Shown here piece by piece: positions 46,028 to 54,330 of a DNA stretch of 64,000 nucleotides. Source of the stretch: Clostridia bacterium (GTDB lineage: Bacteria; Bacillota; Clostridia; Christensenellales; Borkfalkiaceae); assembly GCA_028720205.1 (NCBI GenBank), contig JAQYLE010000039.1:1-64000 (forward strand), read 5' to 3'. The position numbers and the translations under genes are program-made. How positions within the stretch are numbered: position 1 is the stretch's first letter; each line of letters starts with the position of its first letter. The notes under the pieces were generated by a model, which worked only from the letters and a program-made list of their open reading frames with translations, did not search any database and was not told the DNA's origin.

Positions 46028-46056
46028 ATTATATACCTTTTTCGCGAAAAAGTCAA
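46028..46056 (-). promoter_or_regulatory. Sigma-A promoter of the radical-SAM repair operon
   Basis: On the minus strand TTGACT, 17-bp spacer, TATAAT. The spacer contains nearly all of a perfect 16-bp palindrome, CTTTTTCGCGAAAAAG (46037-46052). Confidence 0.75.
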
Positions 46057-46067
46057 ACATTCGTTCG
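46054..46067. promoter_or_regulatory. LexA-like SOS box 1
   Basis: Minus-strand CGAACGAATGTTTG matches the Gram-positive SOS box CGAACRNRYGTTYC at 13 of 14 positions. It overlaps the -35 of the repair operon promoter, a position suited to repression. Confidence 0.65.
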
Positions 46068-46109
46068 TGTTTTATTAAAAAAATCTGTCGAAAAATGTCG
46101 TAGAAAATA

Positions 46110-46138
46110 TTGACAAGGCGAAAGATGTATGATATAAT
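46110..46138 (+). promoter_or_regulatory. Sigma-A promoter of degV-like gene
   Basis: Consensus TTGACA, 17-bp spacer, TATAAT. Divergent from the repair operon. Confidence 0.85.
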
Positions 46139-46143
46139 AAAAA

Positions 46144-46165
46144 TTGTCATAAATATATATGACAA
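46144..46165. promoter_or_regulatory. Palindromic operator candidate before degV
   Basis: TTGTCATA-N6-TATGACAA, perfect 8-bp arms. It begins 6 bp downstream of the -10 hexamer, i.e. over the transcription start. A classic repressor position; the regulator is not identified. Confidence 0.6.
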
Positions 46166-46269
46166 AACAATGATTTTATGGCGCGGAACGTGCGCGATAT
46201 GCGGAACGTGCGCGGGAAAAGTCTGCGATAAGCGCTTTAAATCGGGTTTTATTCGGGAGAAGAGAAAAA

Positions 46270-47166
46270 ATGAGATTGTTTGAAGTTTCCAGCGATTCCA
46301 CCTGTGATTTATATGAAGATTACCGCAAGCAACGGGATATTTATTTTGCACCGCTGACTTTTTCTATGGAAAAAAACGGCGAAATTACGGAGTATCTCGA
46401 TAATTTTTCACAGTATTCCCAGTACGTGGAGTTTTACGCGAAAGTGCGGAATAAATACATGCCGCGCACGGCGATGCTTAATTACGACGCGCACGTGGCG
46501 CATTTTACGAAAATGGCGGAAGCGGGCGTAAAAGACGTTCTGCATTTTTCCATTTCTTCGGGGTTGGCGCGCACGACAAGCGTTGCCAAAGAAGCCGCCG
46601 CGGCGGTGAAAAAAGAATATCCGGATTTTAACATGGTTTCCGTAGATCCTTTAGGCGCCACTATTTTGCAGGGAATGCTCGTTTCGTTTGCCTGCGACAT
46701 GCGCGACGAGGGAAAGACGTTGCAGGAAACCTACGATTATCTGACGGACGCGAGAAACCGTCTTTTGTGTACGATTATTCCCACCGATCTGTTTTATCTG
46801 CAACGGGGCGGGCGCGTTTCTCCCACGGCGGCGGTATTCGGCTCGATGTTGCAGGTGAAGCCCATTTTAACTTTCGACGCCGAAGGCAAGTTGAAAACCG
46901 TGGATAAAGTAAAAGGCATGAAAAAGGCGTATTCGTACACGCTGGATAGAATAGCGGCCGCTCCGCCGGACGAGAAGAAAAAAATCGTGGTGGTGCATAC
47001 CGATAACGAAGAGGGCGCCAATGAACTCGCTTCGCGTATACGGGAAGCGACGGGGATTACGCCCGAAATTTTCATTATGGGGCCCACCATCGGCGCGCAC
47101 GTAGGACCGGGAGCGGTTGCCTGCGGTTGGCTTTCCGTAAAGACGAGAGCGGAACTGGGGTTGTAA
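46270..47166 (+). CDS. DegV family fatty acid-binding protein
   Basis: A 298-aa DegV-fold protein. Members bind a fatty acid and act as FakB subunits that present it to FakA kinase for phosphorylation. The N-terminus EVSSDSTCDLYEDY has the DSxxDL motif, and LHFSISSGLARTTSVAKEAA and SVDPLGATILQGMLV form the fatty-acid pocket. FYLQRGGRVSPTAAVFGSMLQVKPIL is the canonical LxxGGR segment and IMGPTIGAHVGPGAV the closing motif. The ATG follows CGGGAGAAG. It is monocistronic with a palindrome over the likely start site. No fakA is in the window. Confidence 0.92.
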   Translation: MRLFEVSSDSTCDLYEDYRKQRDIYFAPLTFSMEKNGEITEYLDNFSQYSQYVEFYAKVRNKYMPRTAMLNYDAHVAHFTKMAEAGVKDVLHFSISSGLARTTSVAKEAAAAVKKEYPDFNMVSVDPLGATILQGMLVSFACDMRDEGKTLQETYDYLTDARNRLLCTIIPTDLFYLQRGGRVSPTAAVFGSMLQVKPILTFDAEGKLKTVDKVKGMKKAYSYTLDRIAAAPPDEKKKIVVVHTDNEEGANELASRIREATGITPEIFIMGPTIGAHVGPGAVACGWLSVKTRAELGL

Positions 47167-47318
47167 AGAATTTTTTTTCGACGGCCGCGCGGAAGAGGGA
47201 ACGTGCTTAAATACGCGCGTTGCCGCGCGCTCGTCGCAGACGGCGTAGGAGATTGCCATCGTCGCGTTCGGTTTTTCGCGTTTTGTTTATCGCGAGGGAA
47301 AACGAACGCGGTTTTTAT

Positions 47319-47347
47319 TTGACAAAACGGCGTCGGCCGAGTATAAT
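47319..47347 (+). promoter_or_regulatory. Sigma-A promoter of queH
   Basis: Consensus TTGACA, 17-bp spacer, TATAAT, 39 bp upstream of the GTG start. Confidence 0.85.
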
Positions 47348-47386
47348 GATTCGCGTACGATACGGTACGATTAAGGAGGGCGGACG

Positions 47387-48028
47387 GTGGAAAACATGGC
47401 GGAGGAGAAGAGAACGAACGCCGTGAATTACGATAAAATCATGCGGGAAACGCTTTCGTCGTTTGAACGGAGCACGGATACGGACGGAACGGGAGTAAAC
47501 TTGTTGTTACACAGTTGTTGCGCGCCGTGTTCTTCCGCCTGTCTGGAAATTTTAAAAGAATATTGCAACGTTACGGTGTTTTATTATAATCCGAATATCG
47601 ACGAGCGCGAAGAATATGAAAAACGGAAAAACGAGCAGATTCGTTTTTTAAAAGAAACGGGTTGGGCGGAGTTTATCGACTGCGATTACGAAAACGAGGC
47701 GTTTGAAAAAATCGCTTTGGGCAAAGAAACTTGTCCCGAAGGCGGCGCGCGGTGCTACGAATGCTACAAATTGCGGCTTTTTAAAACGGCGGAACGGGCG
47801 AAAAGCGCAGGATTCGGTTATTTTGCCAGCACGCTATCGGTCAGTCCGTACAAAAACGCCGCTTGGCTGAACGAGATCGGTTTTGCGGCGCAGGATACAT
47901 TCGGCGTGAAGTATCTCCCTTCCGATTTTAAAAAACACGGCGGATATCTGCGGAGCGTTCAATTATCGAAGGAATACGGGTTATACCGTCAGGCGTATTG
48001 CGGCTGCCGATTTTCGCGAAAACGATAA
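47387..48028 (+). CDS. queH: Epoxyqueuosine reductase QueH
   Basis: Last step of queuosine biosynthesis, reducing epoxyqueuosine to queuosine in tRNA; QueH is the metal-cluster alternative to QueG. The N-terminal LLLHSCCAPCSSACLEIL supplies the paired cysteines. CPEGGARCYECYKLRL gives the second cysteine set. FASTLSVSPYKN and the C-terminal YRQAYCGCRFS are also typical. At 213 aa it is normal. The start is GTG behind TAAGGAGGG; the ATG three codons on is the alternative. The other queuosine genes are not here. Confidence 0.93.
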   Translation: MENMAEEKRTNAVNYDKIMRETLSSFERSTDTDGTGVNLLLHSCCAPCSSACLEILKEYCNVTVFYYNPNIDEREEYEKRKNEQIRFLKETGWAEFIDCDYENEAFEKIALGKETCPEGGARCYECYKLRLFKTAERAKSAGFGYFASTLSVSPYKNAAWLNEIGFAAQDTFGVKYLPSDFKKHGGYLRSVQLSKEYGLYRQAYCGCRFSRKR

Positions 48029-48112
48029 GCGGTCGCAATATTTTTTTCGCCTTTGCGTATACTTTTTGCCGGGCGCTGAAAAGAAGGCGCGGAATTTTAT
48101 CAGAAAAAAATT

Positions 48113-48856
48113 ATGGAAGATCCGATTTTAAAAGAATCCGCAAGCGGAGAGAAAAAACAAGAAAAACATTTCAGAAAATTTACGGTTAAAGCGGAGGCGG
48201 CGTACGTTTTAGGCGTGGCGTTTCTTGCGTTGGCGGTAGCGATGTGCGCGGCGGCTGATTTCGGCGTATCGATGATTGTGGCGCCGGCGTATATTCTGAG
48301 CCTGAAAGTTTCGTTCCTTTCGTTCGGCAGAGCGGAATATCTGGTACAGGCGGTTTTGTTTATCGCGCTTTGCATTGTGCTGAAAAAAGTGCGCTTTTCG
48401 TACTTTTTTGCCTTTTTTACCTGCATTTTTTACGGTGCGGCGCTCGATCTGATTCGCCTGATTCCGTTTTTTTCACAGAGCGCGGCGGGGGCGGCGGCGC
48501 TTCCCGCGCGTATCGCGCTGTTTATCGGCGGTATGGCTTTAACGTCGTTTTCCGTTATGCTTTCCGTTAAAACGTATTTGTATCCGCAGGTATACGATTT
48601 TTTCGTGAAGCAGATTTCCAAAAAGTTTTCAAAACCGCTTTCCCGAATAAAAACGGCGTTCGACGCCTCGTTTTTACTGCTTTCGTGTGCGCTGTCGTTT
48701 GCGTTGTTCGGCTTCGGTAACTTTAAGGGAATAGGCTGGGGAACGCTGATTATCACCGCTTGTAACGGACCGTTAATAGGGCTTTTCGGGAAACTTTTCG
48801 ATAAATACGTTGAAATTACTCCTATATTTCCGCGCTTTTCAAGGTATTTCGATTAA
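48113..48856 (+). CDS. YczE/DUF6198 family membrane protein
   Basis: A 247-aa integral membrane protein with about five predicted helices (AYVLGVAFLALAVAMCAAADFGVS, YLVQAVLFIALCIVLKKV, YFFAFFTCIFYGAALDLIRL, ALPARIALFIGGMALTSFSV, FDASFLLLSCALSFALFGF). It ends with GIGWGTLIITACNGPLIGLFGKLFDKY, the characteristic YczE/DUF6198 C-terminal motif. The function of the family is unknown; Bacillus YczE influences surfactin and antibiotic production. The N-terminus is polar. No Shine-Dalgarno is visible before the ATG (ATCAGAAAAAAATT). It lies 84 bp after queH and may be on the same transcript. Confidence 0.83.
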   Translation: MEDPILKESASGEKKQEKHFRKFTVKAEAAYVLGVAFLALAVAMCAAADFGVSMIVAPAYILSLKVSFLSFGRAEYLVQAVLFIALCIVLKKVRFSYFFAFFTCIFYGAALDLIRLIPFFSQSAAGAAALPARIALFIGGMALTSFSVMLSVKTYLYPQVYDFFVKQISKKFSKPLSRIKTAFDASFLLLSCALSFALFGFGNFKGIGWGTLIITACNGPLIGLFGKLFDKYVEITPIFPRFSRYFD

Positions 48857-48959
48857 ACTTTTTTGCCGCGCGTTCGGCGGTTTCTCTCCAGCGCGAGGCG
48901 GAAGCGTTCCGCGCGCAGATGAAATTTTTGTGATAAGAAAAGAAAAATAAGAAAAGCGC

Positions 48960-48988
48960 TTGACTTTTTGTAGCGTGCTACATATAAT
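48960..48988 (+). promoter_or_regulatory. Promoter of MarR-ABC operon with embedded operator
   Basis: TTGACT, 17-bp spacer, TATAAT. The spacer contains the dyad TGTAGC-GT-GCTACA (48969-48982), ending immediately at the -10. This is an ideal site for MarR autorepression. Confidence 0.85.
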
Positions 48989-49051
48989 AGAATCATTCCG
49001 AAAGAATAATGCCGTTGCAAAGGAGGTTCATGCCGCGGCGCGGGAGATAAG

Positions 49052-49564
49052 ATGAGCGGACGAAACGCGATAAATGCAGAGCGGAAAAAGAGCGAAAAGA
49101 GCGTAAAACAAAAAGACGTGGGCATATATATAAAAAAAATTGCGGAACGACTGCAAGCGTATGCCGATAAAAAAGGGTTTCGCCACGACGTGACGTTTGC
49201 GCAGGGGAAAGTGCTGTTTTTTCTGCACACGCAAAAAGACGGCGCCGCCACGATGAAAAGCGTTGAAAATTATCTGGACGTATCGCACGCCACCGTTTCC
49301 GGCATTATATCGCGGTTGCAGGAAAAGGGTTACGTGGAATGCGAAAGAAGCCCGGAAGACGCGCGGGCGAAAACGGTGCGGCTGACGGAAAAGGAAAACG
49401 CTTCGTTTGCCGAGATGAAAAAACGGCGCTCGGATATGGAAAAAATGCTGTTGAAAAATTTTACCGCAGAAGAGCGCGCCGCCCTTGCGGCGTATCTGGA
49501 ACGCGTGTACCTGAACGTACGCGAAGCGGCGGGCGGAAGCGCGTTGTGCGGCGGAGAATCGTGA
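49052..49564 (+). CDS. MarR family transcriptional regulator
   Basis: A 170-aa winged-HTH regulator. The DNA-binding part is DGAATMKSVENYLDVSHATVSGIISRLQEKGYVECERSPEDARAKTVRLTEKE, including the usual RSPxDxRxKxVxLT wing. The N- and C-terminal helices form the dimer. The ATG at 49052 follows GCGGGAGATAA. It heads an operon with two ABC half-transporters and has a dyad operator in its own promoter. It is therefore most likely an autorepressor induced by a drug-like substrate. Confidence 0.93.
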   Translation: MSGRNAINAERKKSEKSVKQKDVGIYIKKIAERLQAYADKKGFRHDVTFAQGKVLFFLHTQKDGAATMKSVENYLDVSHATVSGIISRLQEKGYVECERSPEDARAKTVRLTEKENASFAEMKKRRSDMEKMLLKNFTAEERAALAAYLERVYLNVREAAGGSALCGGES

Positions 49565-49646
49565 AAAGGCGCGACGGAAAAGGCGCGATAATCGGTAGGG
49601 ATTATTCCCGGAAAATAAAAATCGGATTTGTGAAGGATAAAAAACC

Positions 49647-51446
49647 ATGGTAAAAACATTGTTGAAAAGCGTGCGGGAATATAAAAAACCCGCGCTGGCA
49701 ACGCCGCTGTTTATGATTCTGGAAGCGGTGTGCGAATGTCTGATACCGTTTATGATGACGAAGATGCTTGCCACCAACGACGCGGGTATAGTGCCGATGT
49801 CGCAGATTTTACTATACGGCGGCATTATGGTGGTATTGGCGATGATTTCGTTGTTCGGCGGCGTGATGGGCGGAAAATATGCGGCGATAGCCAGTTGCGG
49901 TTACGCGAAAAATCTGCGTAAAGATTTGTTTTACGCCGTTCAGAATTTTTCGTTTAAAGACGTGGACAGATTTTCGTCCTCTTCGCTTGTAACGCGGTTG
50001 ACGACGGACGTTTCCAACGTACAGATGGCCTTTCAGATGTGTCTGCGTATCGTGGTGCGCGTGCCCATGATGTTCGTTTTCGCCATTATCATGAGCATGT
50101 CGATTTCGGTAAAATTGGCGCTGATTTACGTGATTATATTGCCGTTCCTTGCCGTGGCGCTGATTTTGGTTATTGCCAAGGCGTTGCCGTTCTTCCGCCG
50201 TATTTTTAAAAAATACGACGCGCTGAACGCCTCCGTGGAAGAGAACGTGAGCGGAATCCGCGTAGTGAAGTCGTTCGTGCGCGAAGAGCACGAAAAGAAA
50301 AAATTCGACAAAGCCTCGTCCGAAGTGAAAAACGACTTTACCAAAGCGGAAAAAATCATCGCGTTGAATTCGCCCGTGATGATGATGGCGATGTATGCCG
50401 CTTCGCTGCTCATTTCCTTTTTCGGTGCGAAAATGGTAATAGAGGGCGGCAGCGTTTCGAACGGGATTGCGGTATACGGCGCGCTTGCGCCCGCCGACGT
50501 TTCCGCGGTGATCACTTACGGCGTGCAGATGCTTTCTTCGCTGATGACGGCGGCGATGATCATGGTGATGTTCACGATGTCGGTGGAATCGTGCAGGCGT
50601 ATTGCGGAAGTATTGGAATGCAAGCCCGATCTGGTAAGCCCGGAAAACGGACTGAAAGAAGTGAAAGACGGTTCGATCGAGTTTGAAAACGTCAATTTCA
50701 AATACGCGAAAGACGGCGAAAAATTCGCGCTTTCCGATATAAATCTTTCGATAAAATCGGGCGAAACCGTGGGCATTTTAGGCGGTACGGGTTCTTCGAA
50801 GACCTCGTTGATTCAACTTATCCCCCGTTTGTACGACGTGACGGAAGGTTGCGTAAAGGTGGGCGGCGCGGACGTAAAAGAATACGACCTTAACGTATTG
50901 CGCCGGGAAGTCGCCGTGGTGTTGCAGAAAAACGTGCTGTTTTCCGGCACGATTAAAGAAAATCTGCGTTGGGGCAACGAAAACGCTACGGACGAAGAAA
51001 TGATTGCGGCGTGCAAGGCGGCGCAGGCAGACGAATTTATCTCCTCTTTCCCGGACGGGTACGACACGTATATAGAACAGGGCGGCGCGAACGTTTCGGG
51101 CGGACAGAAACAGAGACTGTGCATCGCCCGCGCGCTGCTTGCCAAGCCGAAAATTCTCATTCTGGACGATTCCACCTCCGCGGTGGATACCAAAACGGAC
51201 GCCCTGATTCGGGCGGCGTTTATGAAAGAGATTCCCGGCACGACGAAGATCATTATCGCCCAGCGTGTGGCGTCCGTGGAAAACGCGGATAAGATACTGG
51301 TGATGGACGGAGGCAAAATCGCGGCGTGCGGCTCGCACGAAGAACTGATGAAGACAAGCCGGATTTACCGCGAGGTGTACGAATCTCAGACGCGCGGCGG
51401 TAACGCGGAGGATAAGAGCGACGAATTGCCGGGAGGAATCGAGTAA
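49647..51446 (+). CDS. ABC exporter half-transporter A (YheI/LmrC-like)
   Basis: A 599-aa ABC exporter subunit. Six N-terminal helices (ATPLFMILEAVCECLIPFMMT, ILLYGGIMVVLAMISLFGGVMGG and on) are followed by the nucleotide-binding domain. Walker A is GGTGSSKTSL, where GSSKT replaces the usual GSGKS. The signature is VSGGQKQRLCIARALL and Walker B ILILDDSTSAVD. Asp in place of the catalytic Glu after Walker B (LDD) marks this as the degenerate-site subunit of a heterodimer, as in BmrC/LmrC. Its stop overlaps the ATG of the partner (TAATG). Presumed multidrug or lipid exporter under MarR control. Confidence 0.93.
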   Translation: MVKTLLKSVREYKKPALATPLFMILEAVCECLIPFMMTKMLATNDAGIVPMSQILLYGGIMVVLAMISLFGGVMGGKYAAIASCGYAKNLRKDLFYAVQNFSFKDVDRFSSSSLVTRLTTDVSNVQMAFQMCLRIVVRVPMMFVFAIIMSMSISVKLALIYVIILPFLAVALILVIAKALPFFRRIFKKYDALNASVEENVSGIRVVKSFVREEHEKKKFDKASSEVKNDFTKAEKIIALNSPVMMMAMYAASLLISFFGAKMVIEGGSVSNGIAVYGALAPADVSAVITYGVQMLSSLMTAAMIMVMFTMSVESCRRIAEVLECKPDLVSPENGLKEVKDGSIEFENVNFKYAKDGEKFALSDINLSIKSGETVGILGGTGSSKTSLIQLIPRLYDVTEGCVKVGGADVKEYDLNVLRREVAVVLQKNVLFSGTIKENLRWGNENATDEEMIAACKAAQADEFISSFPDGYDTYIEQGGANVSGGQKQRLCIARALLAKPKILILDDSTSAVDTKTDALIRAAFMKEIPGTTKIIIAQRVASVENADKILVMDGGKIAACGSHEELMKTSRIYREVYESQTRGGNAEDKSDELPGGIE

Positions 51447-53395
51447 TGGCGGGAATGAAGGGCGGCCGTATGCGCGGCAGGACGATACAAAAAGGAGCGA
51501 TTAAAAAAGGCACTTTTTCGCGCCTGATAAAATACGTATTCAAATATTATAAACCCCATCTTCTTCTTGTTGCGCTGTGCCTGATAGTCAGCGCGGGCGG
51601 CGGCTTGATTTCTTCGCTGTTCATGCAGAAGAACATCGACGATATCATGAACCCCGGCATTCTGGGCGGCTACGAATCCGTGGCGGGGAAGTTGCGCACG
51701 TTTATCATTGTAATGGGTACGTGTTACCTTTTAGCGCTTCTCGCTTCGTATATCTATAACCGCGTTATGGCGGTGGTAACGCAGGGTACGTTGTATCACG
51801 TGCGTAAAGATATGTTCGAAAAAATGGAAACGTTGCCCATCAAATACTTCGATACGCACGCGCACGGCGAAATTATGTCGACGTATACCAACGATACGGA
51901 CGCGCTCCGCCAACTGGTGGGGCAGAGCCTTCCCACGCTGGTTTCCAGTATGCTCACGCTTGTCGTAGCCGTTTGTTTAATGCTGTGGTATTCGTTGCTG
52001 ATGACCGCGGTGTTCGTTTTATGTTCCGCGCTGATGTTCGTAGTGGTGAAAAAAGTAGGCGGCGCGTCTTCCAAATATATGGTGGCGCAGCAGCGTTCGT
52101 TGGCGGCGGAAGAAGGGTTTGTGGAAGAGATGATAAAAGGGCAGAAAGTGGTGAAGGTATTCACGCACGAAGAACGCGCCAAATCCGATTTCGACAAGTA
52201 CAACGAAACGCTGTATCGCGACGCGACGAGCGCGCACGTCTACGGTAACGTGCTCGGCCCGATTCTGGGAAATATCGGCAATTTCACTTACGTTTTCCTT
52301 GCGATCTGCGGCGGATTGCTGTTTGCTTCGGGCGTGAAAAATATAGGGTTTTCCTCGCTGAAAACGGGAATCGTGCCCATTACCTTCGGCTATATCATAC
52401 CCTTTCTCGGCATGGCGCGCCGCTCCACGCAGGCGGTGAACGAAATGTCGCAGCAGGTTTCTATGATCGCCATGGGGCTTGCGGGGGCTTCGCGCGTGTT
52501 TGCGATGATGGACGAAGAGCCGGAAAAAGACGAAGGATACGTAACGCTGGTGAACGCGAAACGCGGCGAACACGGCGAACTTACCGAAACGAAAGAACGC
52601 ACCGAACTGTGGGCGTGGAAACACTTCCATAAAGCGGACGGTACGGTGACGTATACGGAACTGAAAGGCGACATCGTGCTGGATCACGTGGATTTTGGTT
52701 ACGTGCCGGAAAAGCAGGTGCTTACCGACGTATCGCTGTATGCCAAGCCGGGGCAGAAGATCGCATTCGTGGGCGCGACGGGCGCGGGAAAAACCACGAT
52801 TACCAACCTGATCAACCGCTTTTACGATATCGCCGACGGAAAAATCCGCTACGACGGCATCAATATCAATAAAATTAAAAAGGACGATTTGCGCCGTTCG
52901 CTGGGCATCGTTTTGCAGGATACCAATCTGTTTACGGGCAGCGTGATGGATAATATCCGTTACGGCAGACCCGACGCTACGGACGAAGAGTGTATCGCCG
53001 CCGCGCAACTTGCCAATGCCGACGACTTTATCCGCCGCCTGCCGCAGGGATACAATACCACGCTGACGGGGAACGGCGCGAACCTGTCGCAAGGGCAGCG
53101 GCAACTCATTTCCATCGCGCGCGCCGCCGTGGCGGATACGCCCGTAATGATTCTGGACGAGGCGACTTCTTCTATCGATACCCGCACCGAAGCGCTTGTG
53201 CAGGACGGTATGGATAAACTGATGAAAGGCAGAACGGTTTTCGTCATCGCGCACCGCCTTTCCACCGTGCGCAACGCCGACGCCATTATGGTGCTCGATC
53301 ACGGGCGCATCATCGAACGCGGCACGCACGAGCAGTTGATTGCCCAAAAAGGCGTGTATTATCAATTGTATACGGGTGCGTTCGAACTGGAATAA
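51446..53395 (+). CDS. ABC exporter half-transporter B (YheH/LmrD-like)
   Basis: A 649-aa partner subunit. Six membrane helices are followed by a ~30-residue insertion before the nucleotide-binding domain (KRGEHGELTETKERTELWAWKHF). Walker A is GATGAGKTT, the signature LSQGQRQLISIARAA, Walker B VMILDEATSSID with an intact catalytic Glu, and the switch His is in FVIAHRLSTV. With the preceding subunit (degenerate LDD) it forms a heterodimer with one canonical ATP site. The start codon overlaps the upstream stop. The N-terminal basic leader (MKGGRMRGRTIQKGAIKKG) is cytoplasmic. Confidence 0.94.
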   Translation: MAGMKGGRMRGRTIQKGAIKKGTFSRLIKYVFKYYKPHLLLVALCLIVSAGGGLISSLFMQKNIDDIMNPGILGGYESVAGKLRTFIIVMGTCYLLALLASYIYNRVMAVVTQGTLYHVRKDMFEKMETLPIKYFDTHAHGEIMSTYTNDTDALRQLVGQSLPTLVSSMLTLVVAVCLMLWYSLLMTAVFVLCSALMFVVVKKVGGASSKYMVAQQRSLAAEEGFVEEMIKGQKVVKVFTHEERAKSDFDKYNETLYRDATSAHVYGNVLGPILGNIGNFTYVFLAICGGLLFASGVKNIGFSSLKTGIVPITFGYIIPFLGMARRSTQAVNEMSQQVSMIAMGLAGASRVFAMMDEEPEKDEGYVTLVNAKRGEHGELTETKERTELWAWKHFHKADGTVTYTELKGDIVLDHVDFGYVPEKQVLTDVSLYAKPGQKIAFVGATGAGKTTITNLINRFYDIADGKIRYDGININKIKKDDLRRSLGIVLQDTNLFTGSVMDNIRYGRPDATDEECIAAAQLANADDFIRRLPQGYNTTLTGNGANLSQGQRQLISIARAAVADTPVMILDEATSSIDTRTEALVQDGMDKLMKGRTVFVIAHRLSTVRNADAIMVLDHGRIIERGTHEQLIAQKGVYYQLYTGAFELE

Positions 53396-53523
53396 CCCGG
53401 CGTACGTGAAAAACTTCGCGTTTCATTGTCGCGTCTGCGCGCCCCATATATCCGCCGGGAAATCGCTTGGTTTTCAACGTGAAAATTATTTGAAAGAAAT
53501 GTGAGCGAAACGGGACGATTTGC

Positions 53524-53552
53524 TTGACAAAGACGTTCCGATAATGTAAAAT
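53524..53552 (+). promoter_or_regulatory. Sigma-A promoter of pyrR operon
   Basis: TTGACA, 17-bp spacer, TAAAAT. A leader of about 170 nt follows before pyrR. Confidence 0.8.
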
Positions 53553-53573
53553 TAAATACGAAAAAAGGAATGA

Positions 53574-54275
<702 letters not shown>

Positions 54276-54330
54276 AAAGTCGTTTTGTAAATAATTGACG
54301 GAAGAAAAATTTTTATAGGAGAAAAAAGTT

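Noticed and set aside
46183-46214. 14-bp direct repeat GCGGAACGTGCGCG before degV
   Set aside because: Only two copies, 18 bp apart, in GC-rich leader DNA; not enough for a repeat array or defined operator.
52019-53365. 448-aa minus-strand ORF
   Set aside because: Antisense of the second ABC exporter subunit, which carries intact ATPase motifs.
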